Assembly: GCF_016820555.1 (NCBI RefSeq)
Contig: NZ_JADHDW010000003.1
Span: forward strand, 186,001 to 250,000
Source of the DNA: Bacillus sp. REN10
GTDB lineage: Bacteria > Bacillota > Bacilli > Bacillales > Domibacillaceae
Reading direction: 5' to 3'
DNA length: 64,000 nt
The notes beneath the pieces were generated by a model, which worked only from the letters and a program-made list of their open reading frames with translations, searched no databases and was not told where the DNA came from. Shown one piece after another: positions 25,969-33,629 of the stretch (the stretch's first letter is position 1; each line of letters begins with the position of its first letter). The position numbers were made by a program, and so were the translations under genes.

Positions 25969-26030
25969 AAAAAACCATGTGTCTTTTCTCTTTTCACTGA
26001 TTTCGTTATAGTGAGGATACATGGTTTTTT
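25969..26030 (+). terminator. Terminator after des
   Basis: 12-bp perfect stem (25969-25980 with 26019-26030) with a long 38-nt loop that itself can pair partly; followed by TTTTTT. Confidence 0.75.
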
Positions 26031-26100
26031 CGTTGTTATTTAGGAAAATGTGGTAAAATAAAAATGAAATGATGTGAAACGATTGAATGAAGGTTTAAGC

Positions 26101-27237
26101 ATGTTGAAGCGGTTAAAGGTTTTTCAAAAAGGCTCAGGAACCGCCCCTTATATATGGAGTATTTTGAGCTTTCTTCCCTTTTACTTTATTTTTCAATCTT
26201 CTTCGACGGTTGAAATCATTGTAGGGATCATTTTAACGGTTTTGTTCTTTGTCTTTTTACGGTTAGCTTTTATTTCTAACAACTGGCCGATCTATTTATG
26301 GTCATTGATTTTGATTACGATATCGATTACGATGACGATTCTATTTCAGTTTGTGTATTTTGCTTTTTATATTGCCTACTATAACGGGCATATCAAAAAA
26401 CGAGGAGCTTTTATCACTTTGTATGTGGTCCATCTGTTGGCCACCACGATTTCAATTAATTATAATATTGTGTTGCAAGATCAACTATTTTTATCCCAGC
26501 TTCCGTTCATTATCATTATTTGGATTAGTGTGATCCTCCTTCCGTTTAATATTTATAATAAGAAAAAGCAAGAAGAACTTGAAGTGAAATTACAGGACGC
26601 CAATGATCGGATTGCGGAGCTAGTTAAGCAAGAAGAACGGCAAAGAATTGCGAGGGATTTGCATGACACATTAGGACAAAAGCTTTCGCTCATTGGCCTC
26701 AAAAGCGATTTAGCTCAAAAATTAGTGTTTAAAAATCCGGAACAAGCGCGCAGTGAAATGACAGACGTTCAACAAACGGCTCGAACGGCGTTAAATGAAG
26801 TGCGAAAAATGGTTTCATCGATGCGTGGCACTCGCTTATCAGAAGAAATGGTGCTTGTGAAACAAATTTTAAAAGCCGCTCAAATTGAATTAATCAGTGA
26901 ACCAGAATTCAAATTAACGAATGTTTCTTTGTTTTTAGAAAATATATTAAGTATGTGCATGAAAGAAGCTGTGACGAATATTGTGAAGCATAGCCATGCG
27001 ACTGTTTGTCACATTCGTGTGCAACAGACAGCGGACCATGTTCGATTAATCATTCAAGATGACGGCATTGGCTTTGACGAAGCAAGGAGCCTTGGAAAAG
27101 GAAGCGGCTTGTTGGGAATGCGAGAACGCTTAGAATTCGTCAATGGGACGTTAGAAGTGATTCATAATCAAGGAACGATTTTAATGATGAAAATTCCTAA
27201 TCATATTAGACAGCGGGAGAAGGGAGAACAAAGATGA
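26101..27237 (+). CDS. desK: Membrane-fluidity sensor kinase DesK
   Basis: 378 residues. Four to five N-terminal membrane helices (to ~155) sense bilayer thickness. Then a coil, the HisKA_3 H-box ERQRIARDLHDTLGQKLS with the phospho-His, and an HATPase domain with DDGIGFD and GSGLLGMRER. The ATG at 26101 follows GAAGG; a GTG at 26074 would add nine residues and is less likely. The stop overlaps desR by 4 nt (ATGA). Confidence 0.93.
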   Translation: MLKRLKVFQKGSGTAPYIWSILSFLPFYFIFQSSSTVEIIVGIILTVLFFVFLRLAFISNNWPIYLWSLILITISITMTILFQFVYFAFYIAYYNGHIKKRGAFITLYVVHLLATTISINYNIVLQDQLFLSQLPFIIIIWISVILLPFNIYNKKKQEELEVKLQDANDRIAELVKQEERQRIARDLHDTLGQKLSLIGLKSDLAQKLVFKNPEQARSEMTDVQQTARTALNEVRKMVSSMRGTRLSEEMVLVKQILKAAQIELISEPEFKLTNVSLFLENILSMCMKEAVTNIVKHSHATVCHIRVQQTADHVRLIIQDDGIGFDEARSLGKGSGLLGMRERLEFVNGTLEVIHNQGTILMMKIPNHIRQREKGEQR

Positions 27238-27833
27238 TTCGAATAGTGATTGCTGAGGATCAGCGGATGCTGTTAGGAGCTTTAGGTTCCTTGCTCAATT
27301 TAGAAGAAGATATGGAAGTGATTGGACAAGCGGCGAATGGGGAAGAAGCAATCACTCTTGTTCAACAATTAAAGCCGGATGTTTGTATTATGGATATTGA
27401 AATGCCAGGAAAAAGCGGGCTAGAAGCGGCGGAAGAACTAAAAGGTCTAGAGTGTAAAGTGATTATTTTAACGACATTTGCTCGAACCGGCTATTTTCAA
27501 CGGGCGCTAAAAGCAAAAGTGAGCGGTTATTTATTAAAGGATAGTCCAAGCGAAGAACTGGCGAGCTCGATTCGAAGCATTATGGCAGGCAGCCGCATAT
27601 ACGCTCCGGAATTAATGGATGATTTTTATAGCGAGGAAAATCCGTTAACGGAAAGAGAAAAAGATGTATTAGCGCTTGTTGCCGATGGAAAAAGTACAAA
27701 AGAAATTGCGACAGAGCTTCATATTACGACCGGAACGGTGAGAAATTATATTTCTACGATTTTTGATAAATTAGAAGTGAAAAATCGAATCGAAGCGATT
27801 TCTCAATCAAAGGAGAAGGGCTGGTTTAAATAG
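27234..27833 (+). CDS. desR: Response regulator DesR
   Basis: 199 residues, same as B. subtilis DesR. Receiver domain with Asp54 in CIMDIEMPG and a Lys in LLKDSPS; C-terminal LuxR-type HTH (LTEREKDVLALVADGKSTKEIA, in parts, and TGTVRNYIS). It is phosphorylated by DesK and activates des. It overlaps desK and ends at a hairpin. Confidence 0.94.
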   Translation: MIRIVIAEDQRMLLGALGSLLNLEEDMEVIGQAANGEEAITLVQQLKPDVCIMDIEMPGKSGLEAAEELKGLECKVIILTTFARTGYFQRALKAKVSGYLLKDSPSEELASSIRSIMAGSRIYAPELMDDFYSEENPLTEREKDVLALVADGKSTKEIATELHITTGTVRNYISTIFDKLEVKNRIEAISQSKEKGWFK

Positions 27834-27837
27834 GGGA

Positions 27838-27868
27838 AGGGACGGTACAGGCATACCGTCCCTCATTT
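27838..27868. terminator. Bidirectional terminator between desR and sspP
   Basis: 10-bp perfect GC-rich stem (27838-27847 with 27854-27863) with a 6-nt loop followed by CATTTTT. It sits between convergent transcripts. Confidence 0.8.
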
Positions 27869-27994
27869 TTACATATCGTGGCTTGCGTTTTTGTTTTGGC
27901 GAGAATGGTTTTTGTTTTTTACTTTGTGGGAGCCGCTTAATGGCTGAGGTTGAGTGGATTCTGTTTTTTCTGACTTGGAGGCACTTTTCGTCAT
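27869..27994 (-). CDS. sspP: Small acid-soluble spore protein P (SspP)
   Basis: 41 residues. The minus strand reads [33 protein letters not shown] and NKNASHDM. The QPxPLSGSxKVKNxNHxRQ block and the SHDM end match SspP of B. subtilis, a minor protein of the spore core. AAGGGGCGG precedes the ATG at 27994. It follows the DUF3813 gene by 15 bp and is expected to be transcribed with it in the forespore. Confidence 0.85.
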   Translation of the reverse strand: MTKSASKSEKTESTQPQPLSGSHKVKNKNHSRQNKNASHDM

Positions 27995-28009
27995 TGTTTT
28001 TCCGCCCCT

Positions 28010-28207
28010 TTACATGGTTTGATGACTGTCGTGTTCGACTTGTCTTAAATTTTCTTGCATTTGACTTAACTGTTCTTGCTGGGCCAATGTCGAATTGGCA
28101 AAAGCGGAGACAAGACTATTTTTCGCTGTTGCGATATTTTCTTCTGTTGAATCCGTCAGCGCTTGATGGACAAATCGTCTTGCCTCTCGGAAAAGCTTCT
28201 GTCCCAT
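28010..28207 (-). CDS. DUF3813 small protein
   Basis: 65 residues, soluble, rich in Ala, Gln and Glu (LFREARRFVHQAL, ENIATAKNSLVSAFANST, and AQQEQLSQMQENL). This is the DUF3813 pattern, of unknown function and common in bacilli. Its ATG follows directly on the stop of the upstream 54-residue gene, with GGAGGG within that gene's end as ribosome site. Grouping with sspP suggests sporulation-time expression. Confidence 0.75.
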   Translation of the reverse strand: MGQKLFREARRFVHQALTDSTEENIATAKNSLVSAFANSTLAQQEQLSQMQENLRQVEHDSHQTM

Positions 28208-28372
28208 TTAAAACCCTCCAAGTGTCATATCAGGGTTTTCTTCGGTCTGTTCATTCGTATAACGAGCTTCTGATTCCGAGAAAGTTGTCCGATAAGGGAA
28301 GCGCTCATCATGCTTAGAAACGGCATCTTTTCCTTGTTGGACAAAACGTTTCGATTTGCTGTTTTTTCCCAT
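28208..28372 (-). CDS. 54-residue basic/acidic protein at head of sspP operon
   Basis: The minus strand reads MGKNSKSKRFVQQGKDAVSK, HDERFPYRTTFSESEARY and NEQTEENPDMTLGGF, ending TAA at 28208-28210. CGGAGGGATT stands 8 nt before the ATG at 28372. The gene is adjacent to the DUF3813 gene without any spacing, so the three genes form one operon ending at sspP. Family unknown; the small, polar composition is like that of minor spore proteins. Confidence 0.7.
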   Translation of the reverse strand: MGKNSKSKRFVQQGKDAVSKHDERFPYRTTFSESEARYTNEQTEENPDMTLGGF

Positions 28373-28661
28373 TATGAATCCCTCCGAATAATGAGTTCAC
28401 AGAAGATGTCTGTGTCCTTCTTATTGTGACTTTAAATCAACGGATTATGAACAAAAAAATTTTTGTTTTTGATGTATAAATGTTGAACCGAGTGGCTATT
28501 ATAAATAAGGCAAGGAACGAAAAACTCCAAATGGGGTGATGGCTTTGGACAAATATTGTGCTAACCCAGATTCGGGAATCTCGCTATACATCATCATGTA
28601 AATGAGGTGTTTGTCGGAGAGCAGGTACATGTTGTAAAAACCATTTGAATTTCTTGCAGGT

Positions 28662-28690
28662 GACGGTACGCTGAGTGGCGTGCCGTCTTT
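28662..28690 (+). terminator. Hairpin after a broken small frame
   Basis: 10-bp stem (28662-28671 with 28678-28687; one G-U pair), 6-nt loop, followed by TTTCTCTTT. Confidence 0.75.
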
Positions 28691-28822
28691 CTCTTTAACG
28701 TCTTTTTATCCTGACTACATATTTGCAAGATCTGCTTAGAGTAGAATAGAAAATATACATTATTATTTGGAGGATCTTCAGAAAAGTAATGTGAAGAATG
28801 GGAACAAATGTACGTTTGAATG

Positions 28823-28831
28823 TGGTATAAT
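28823..28831 (+). promoter_or_regulatory. Extended -10 promoter of holin-like toxin transcript
   Basis: TGGTATAAT is a perfect extended -10 element, 86 bp ahead of the toxin start codon; no good -35 hexamer is seen, as is common with the extended type. Confidence 0.55.
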
Positions 28832-28916
28832 AAAAGAACAATAGAAAAGGTTTCTCAAGGGTGGTTGGCACACTCCTTCGTAAAGTTAGTTCATACGAGG
28901 AAGGAGGTGGTGCCGA

Positions 28917-28997
28917 ATGACAGTGTTTGAAGCATTAACGTTAATGATCTCATTTGCGGGACTTGTTGTGCTTATTCTGTCAGTAAAAAAAGACTAA
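28917..28997 (+). CDS. Holin-like type I toxin candidate (26 residues)
   Basis: The frame reads MTVFEALTLMISFAGLVVLI followed by LSVKKD. This fits the putative holin-like toxin family (pattern M-x-V-x-[EQ]AL-x-LM-[IM]-SFA-x-L-V-x-x-[IL]), single-helix peptides thought to belong to type I toxin-antitoxin modules. GAAGGAGGTGG precedes the ATG, the leader is long (about 80 nt) as in such systems, and a compact terminator follows the stop codon directly. The antitoxin RNA is not identified. Toxicity is inferred only from family resemblance. Confidence 0.75.
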   Translation: MTVFEALTLMISFAGLVVLILSVKKD

Positions 28998-29033
28998 AAC
29001 CGCCCTTGAGTTTTGGCCAGCTCAGGCGGTTTT
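28997..29033 (+). terminator. Terminator directly after holin-like toxin
   Basis: Stem AAACCGCC-TGAG with CTCA-GGCGGTTT (28997-29010 with 29021-29032, 2-nt bulge), then TTTG. In type I modules this region often overlaps the antisense RNA. Confidence 0.8.
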
Positions 29034-29080
29034 GTTCGTCTTTCTGCCGATCCCCCGATAGGGAACCTTGCTATTGTATC

Positions 29081-29118
29081 GCCGTTTTCGATGTTACCAG
29101 CATCGAAGCGGCTTTTTT
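29081..29118 (+). terminator. Second hairpin downstream of the toxin
   Basis: Stem GCCG-TTTCGATG with CATCGAA-GCGGC (29081-29093 with 29101-29112; small bulge) followed by TTTTTT. It could end an unannotated RNA on the plus strand. Between 29119 and 29370 no gene or clear element is seen. Confidence 0.65.
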
Positions 29119-29370
29119 AATATATGATTATTCACTTTCATTATACCTGAAAGTGATGGGTTTGAAAACATAATATAATCGTGTCTGAAAACTGTTTGTA
29201 TAATTAATAAGTCATTGCCCGATGTATTATGGAATGTCATGAGTACTGGAAAAAGAGAAAGAGTAAAAATGGGAACCAAGAGAATTTCGTACATTTTTTC
29301 ACTTTGTTGCTCTTATAACATGAGAAAGGATATAATAAGGAAGCAATTGATAGTAAAGGTGGTTTTTACA

Positions 29371-29709
29371 TTGACAAATGAACATGAAGTTTTGCCTCCA
29401 AAGACTTGTACGATTGAACGTCTGGTGACGATCAAAGAAGATGTGGAAAAGGTGCTAAACGGGCAAAAAACAGCCACACGCCGTAATGGGAGATATGCGG
29501 ATATTGGGGAGGTCATGACGCTTTCAGATGTTGATTTTGTTGTTGAACGAGTCTATCGGCAGATGCTTGGAGAATTAACTGATGAACACGCTAAACAAGA
29601 AGGCTATGCAAGTGTCGAGGAATATAAGCAAGCGATTTTAGCGATTCATCCAGGTATGCCATGGCTTTCACATATGAAAGTATGGGTCCATGAGTTTCGT
29701 CAAGTGTAA
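29371..29709 (+). CDS. ASCH/PUA-like domain protein
   Basis: 112 residues with TTG start after AAAGGTGG. The sequence reads TCTIERLVTIKEDVEKVLNG, QKTATRRNGRYADIGEVMT and HPGMPWLSHMKVWVHEF, in keeping with ASCH domain proteins (the GxKTATRR-x-G-x-Y motif), thought to bind RNA. No catalytic partner is nearby. The frame is open further upstream, but no ribosome site supports a longer form. Confidence 0.75.
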   Translation: MTNEHEVLPPKTCTIERLVTIKEDVEKVLNGQKTATRRNGRYADIGEVMTLSDVDFVVERVYRQMLGELTDEHAKQEGYASVEEYKQAILAIHPGMPWLSHMKVWVHEFRQV

Positions 29710-29715
29710 GTAAAT

Positions 29716-30142
29716 ATGATATATACGCTTCTTTTATACATTCATATCTTTAGTGTGATTTTGTCGATTGGACCGTTTTTCGTTTTATTTCCTTTGTTAA
29801 AAAAGCTTCGCCAAGCAACGGCTGAAACAGAGCAAACATGTATAGAGATTTTCAGGTCCGCGATCCGACTCGTCAAACATGCAGGTCATGTACTAGTCGG
29901 TTCGGGGATTTTATTGATGATGGTTAGTTCGTGGCCGTGGACTACTTCTTGGATAGTGATGACCATTGCTGTCATGGTTAGCTCGATCTTTTTTCTAGCA
30001 CGGGCGTTTACGCCAACCTTAAAAAAATTCAATAGCGAACAAGCAGCTCCTTGTTGCCAAGCTTTATCGGTCCGTTTGGATTTATATTTCTTTATTAACT
30101 ATTATGTTGTGGTTTATGGTCGTTAAACCTGTGTTATGGTAA
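29716..30142 (+). pseudogene. Small membrane protein, probable frameshift near the C-terminus
   Basis: The frame from ATG 29716 gives four hydrophobic segments (starting MIYTLLLYIHIFSVILSIGP) and stops at 30124-30126 after INYYVVVYGR. In the next phase the same DNA reads IMLWFMVVKPVLW before TAA at 30140-30142, a natural end for a membrane helix. A single base lost in the TATTAT near 30098-30103 would explain this. It may be a DUF2269-like protein; function unknown. If the shift is a sequencing error the gene is intact. Confidence 0.6.
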
Positions 30143-30153
30143 AAGATTCATAG

Positions 30154-30181
30154 AAAAAAGCAGGCGATCGCCTGCTTTTTT
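30154..30181. terminator. Bidirectional terminator, perfect palindrome
   Basis: 28-nt perfect palindrome with A-run left and T-run right, between the 29716 gene and the convergent MFS gene. Confidence 0.9.
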
Positions 30182-31335
30182 CATTGAGCTTGTTTTTCTT
30201 TCATCACTGGCGGCTCGATTAATAGACTGCCAGCCGCTGCAAAGATTAATAAAACACCGGTAAAGAGAAAGCCTTGTAATGGCGAAAATGCAAATAAGCC
30301 AGTTAATCCAGAACCAATCACCACACCTAAAGAGAAGAAAGCATAAAAGTATCCATACGCTTTGCCACGGTGAGCAGGTGCAATGGCTTGAACGAGTAAC
30401 GAATTGAGTGATGGAAAGAGAAAGGCAAATCCAATACCATATAGAACCATACATAAATATAAGAAAGAAGTATCATCAAACTGACTCAGTAAAATCAGAC
30501 TAAGTCCCATTGCACTCATACCAAACGCTAATGTCCACATCGGTTGGATCAGATCAAACAGCCGATTGGTCGGTAATAGGAAAATGAGAATAGCCGTCAC
30601 ACCGAATGTGCTTAATAACATCCCGCTCGTTTGGGCATCAAATCCAAGATGAATCACTTTCAGCGGCAACATATAAGCGAGAACACCTTGGGAGAACATT
30701 AATAGAAAAGCGCCAATAAATGCTTTGACCACGTTTGCTTCTTGGAAGAAGGCCCGCACGAGCATTGTTTGTTTTGTCTTTGGCTCCATCGAAGCCCTTA
30801 CATTGTTTCGTAAAAAAAGGAGGGAAACAACAGCTAAAATAAGCATGCCAATAGCGGTCACTGTCAATACGGCTACTTCACTCGTTCTGCTAGCCATAAT
30901 GCCGCTAAAGGCAGGACCAATCACGGCTGCTAACCCCACAAAAGCTCCAGAGATCGCTGAACTTTTTCCTTTTTTTCCTTCCGTTGCCGCATTGGCTAAA
31001 TAAGTGAAAGCAGCGGGAACGATAAATCCAGCCAGCAATCCGTGCAAAAATCGAACCGCCAATAATGACCAAGCATCCACCGCTAAACGATACAATAACA
31101 GCGATACACTCGTTAAGAGTAAACCGATAAATAAAATGCGAAAGGCCCCTTTTCTATCCGTTAGAAACCCGGAGACTACATTGCCAATAGTATTAGAAAA
31201 AGAATAAATACCAACTACTAGTCCAGTCAATAGCGGTGTTGCTCCTAATGATTCTGCAAAAGGACTCATAATCGGGAGCTGAGTAAACAAATCAAAGAAT
31301 GAGAAAAACACAATGATATAAACAAATATTCTCAT
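30181..31335 (-). CDS. MFS transporter
   Basis: 384 residues, twelve hydrophobic segments expected. Motif A-like GFLTDRKGAFRILF lies between helices 2 and 3. The start at 31335 (MRIFVYIIVFF) was chosen because GGAGG lies 9 nt before it; an upstream TTG/GTG extension of 21 residues lacks a ribosome site. Drug or metabolite export is likely, but the substrate cannot be inferred. Confidence 0.85.
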   Translation of the reverse strand: MRIFVYIIVFFSFFDLFTQLPIMSPFAESLGATPLLTGLVVGIYSFSNTIGNVVSGFLTDRKGAFRILFIGLLLTSVSLLLYRLAVDAWSLLAVRFLHGLLAGFIVPAAFTYLANAATEGKKGKSSAISGAFVGLAAVIGPAFSGIMASRTSEVAVLTVTAIGMLILAVVSLLFLRNNVRASMEPKTKQTMLVRAFFQEANVVKAFIGAFLLMFSQGVLAYMLPLKVIHLGFDAQTSGMLLSTFGVTAILIFLLPTNRLFDLIQPMWTLAFGMSAMGLSLILLSQFDDTSFLYLCMVLYGIGFAFLFPSLNSLLVQAIAPAHRGKAYGYFYAFFSLGVVIGSGLTGLFAFSPLQGFLFTGVLLIFAAAGSLLIEPPVMKEKQAQ

Positions 31336-31488
31336 GAGGAATAGCCTCCATCTAGTTGTCTTGTTTTCTATTGTTCGGTTTATTGAAGCATTTGTCAACG
31401 GCGATTTAATGAATAATGATCTATTTTCATAGGAAAGTAAGTGAACGGTCTCTTTAGAGAAAATAGTTTATAACTCTATTTGAAAAGA

Positions 31489-31517
31489 TTGTCAACTAAG
31501 TTCATCTATTATACTAT
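31489..31517 (+). promoter_or_regulatory. Promoter candidate of SLH hydrolase gene
   Basis: TTGTCA (31489-31494), 17-bp spacer, TACTAT (31512-31517), 45 bp before the start codon. Confidence 0.45.
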
Positions 31518-31562
31518 TAGATTTAACAGGTGTTTTCCTGAAATTTATAATGGAGGAAAAAT

Positions 31563-33494
31563 ATGAAGAAGAAACGAAACTGGCAGAAGGTGAGTCCTGT
31601 TTTACTTGCTGCTACACTAAGTGTAAGCGGTATACTGATTCCTGCTTCTAATGTATCCCATGTGCAAGCACAAGAAGCAATTTCTGTACATGCTGAACAA
31701 GTAGCCACTTCATTTATGACAGCGGTTACTAATGAAAAATGGGACGAGGCGTACGCATTACTGAATGAAAACTTAAAAAAACATATGACGCAGCAAGATT
31801 TGGCACGTATTTGGCAAGCGAAAACAACGGCTTTTGGTAAGATCGGAAAGCAAATCTCTGTGAAGAAAGTAATGAATGCGGTTCATACAAACATTGTGAT
31901 GACTTATGAAGGTACGGCTTTTCCAATGGAGGTTACTGTGAACTTAGACAAAGAGGGACGTATTGACGACTTCTTTATTCCTTTCTATTATTCACCGCCA
32001 AGTCAGTATAAGAAACCTACATATGAAAAGGAAGCGAATTATTCTGAGCAACAAGTGAAAATTGGTGAAGGAGAATTGGCTTTGCCTGGGACACTGACGA
32101 TCCCAAAAGGGAAAGGCCCATTTCCAGCTATTGTCCTTGTCCATGGATCAGGACCGAACGATCAAGATGAATCATTCTATTCTACGAGAGCTTTTCGTGA
32201 TATTGCTGTCGGTTTAGCCAATGAAGGAATCGCTGTTCTTCGCTATGAAAAAGTGACGAGAGAGCATCATTTAAAAACCGGAATGAATTCGAAATTTAGT
32301 ATTCAAGAAGAAACGATTGATGATGCAGTGAAAGCCGTTCAGCTTTTAGGAGATCATCCTGAAGTGAGTGATCAAATTTATGTATTAGGCCACAGTCAAG
32401 GCGGATATGCAATGCCGCGTATTTTAGAAGCAGATAAAAAGAAGCAAATTAAAGGTGGAATTATTGTATCAGGACCAAGTGGCAAGTTTCAAGATTTGAT
32501 GTTAAAGCAGCAACAAGACGGATTAGAAAGAGCAAAGGAACAAGACCTGCCTCCTGAACAACTAGAAGCAGCCAAAGCAAACCTTGCCTTTTGGGAGCAA
32601 CAAATCGCTTTAATTAACAACCCTGCTTATTCAAAAGATCATATCCCTAAAGAATTTCAACTTCCAAATGCGTACTGGTGGTTTGAACTTCGTGATTATG
32701 TACCAACCCAGCTAGCAATTAAACAAAACGTTCCGCTATTGATCATGCAGGGCGGAAAGGACTTGCAAGTACCGCCTTCTGATTTAGATGGTTGGAAGAA
32801 TGCGTTAGCGAAGCGGAAAAATGTTGACTACAAAATGTATCCAGATTTAATTCATTTACTTGTTAACTACAAGGGTGAACCTGATTTTTCTGAGTATGCG
32901 ATTCCAGCCAATGTGCCGGAAGAGTTTATTAAGGATATCAATAATTGGGTAAAAGGGGAGAAGGAATCTTTGGCATTTAAGGATGTCACACCAGACTTTT
33001 GGGCGTATAAAGAAATACAATTTATTGCTGAAAAAGGATATATTAATGGATACAAGGATGGAAGTTTTCAGCCGAACAAAGTGGTTACAAGAGCGCATGC
33101 TGCTAAATTGTTAGCCAATGCGTTAAACTTTGATCGCAAGTTGGTGAAGGATTCAACGGAATTTAAGGATGTAGCATCGGACAATGAGTTTTTACCATAT
33201 ATCCGCTTCTTAAAACAAAATGGCGTACTGTCAGGCTTCAAAGATGGCACATTTAGACCGAATGACGAACTGACTCGTTCTCAATTAGCTAAACTATTGT
33301 CAATAGCCTTTGACTTAAAAGGTCAGCCAACAAAACCTTTTAAAGATGTGAGTAAAAATTATTGGGCTGCTCCATACATCGATGCTCTCGCGGCCAATGG
33401 TATCACCGTTGGAAATTTCAATGGAACGTTTGGTCCGAATCAAAAAGTCACTCGTGCCCAAGCGGCTGTCTTTTTATATCGGGTGGTTCAATGA
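31563..33494 (+). CDS. Secreted alpha/beta hydrolase with C-terminal SLH anchor
   Basis: 643 residues. Signal peptide at 1-37 (VQAQEA cleavage region). Residues ~40-140 resemble a DUF3887-type domain (ATSFMTAVTNEKWDEAY). Residues ~165-455 form an alpha/beta hydrolase with VHGSGPNDQDE and the nucleophile elbow GHSQGG at about 275-280, and a late DLIHLL segment with the His. Three SLH repeats fill ~475-643 (FKDVTPDFWAYKEI, FKDVASDNEFLPYI, FKDVSKNYWAAPYI). The enzyme is expected to be tethered to secondary cell wall polymer. The substrate is unknown; esterase or peptidase-like activity is likely. Confidence 0.9.
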   Translation: MKKKRNWQKVSPVLLAATLSVSGILIPASNVSHVQAQEAISVHAEQVATSFMTAVTNEKWDEAYALLNENLKKHMTQQDLARIWQAKTTAFGKIGKQISVKKVMNAVHTNIVMTYEGTAFPMEVTVNLDKEGRIDDFFIPFYYSPPSQYKKPTYEKEANYSEQQVKIGEGELALPGTLTIPKGKGPFPAIVLVHGSGPNDQDESFYSTRAFRDIAVGLANEGIAVLRYEKVTREHHLKTGMNSKFSIQEETIDDAVKAVQLLGDHPEVSDQIYVLGHSQGGYAMPRILEADKKKQIKGGIIVSGPSGKFQDLMLKQQQDGLERAKEQDLPPEQLEAAKANLAFWEQQIALINNPAYSKDHIPKEFQLPNAYWWFELRDYVPTQLAIKQNVPLLIMQGGKDLQVPPSDLDGWKNALAKRKNVDYKMYPDLIHLLVNYKGEPDFSEYAIPANVPEEFIKDINNWVKGEKESLAFKDVTPDFWAYKEIQFIAEKGYINGYKDGSFQPNKVVTRAHAAKLLANALNFDRKLVKDSTEFKDVASDNEFLPYIRFLKQNGVLSGFKDGTFRPNDELTRSQLAKLLSIAFDLKGQPTKPFKDVSKNYWAAPYIDALAANGITVGNFNGTFGPNQKVTRAQAAVFLYRVVQ

Positions 33495-33584
33495 GAACAA
33501 TAGCATTCTACTTGTACTAGTGATTTGAATTTGTTGACCCAGAAAACGATGGAGTTGACCAAGAAAGATATTCATGAAACAAAT

Positions 33585-33629
33585 AATGAAGCAAGGGAAA
33601 AATATTCACATTTTTCCTTTGCTTCATTT
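33585..33629. terminator. Bidirectional terminator between SLH hydrolase and recombinase
   Basis: 18-bp stem (33585-33602 with 33612-33629, one G-U pair), 9-nt loop, T-run after; shared by convergent genes. Confidence 0.85.

Larger units (their letters stand above)
28373..28916. other. Intergenic stretch ahead of the holin-like toxin candidate
   Basis: No convincing gene. A GTG-ATG at about 28540 starts a short frame (MALDKYCANPDSGISL) that stops after 20 codons, while another phase continues HHHVNEVFVGEQVHVVKT to a stop, which looks like a small gene broken by a frameshift; the family is not recognised. A hairpin at 28662-28687 follows it. Confidence 0.4.

Noticed and set aside
28010-28317. 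Plus-strand frame opposite the sspP operon
   Set aside because: It is antisense to three small genes that have ribosome sites and recognisable products.
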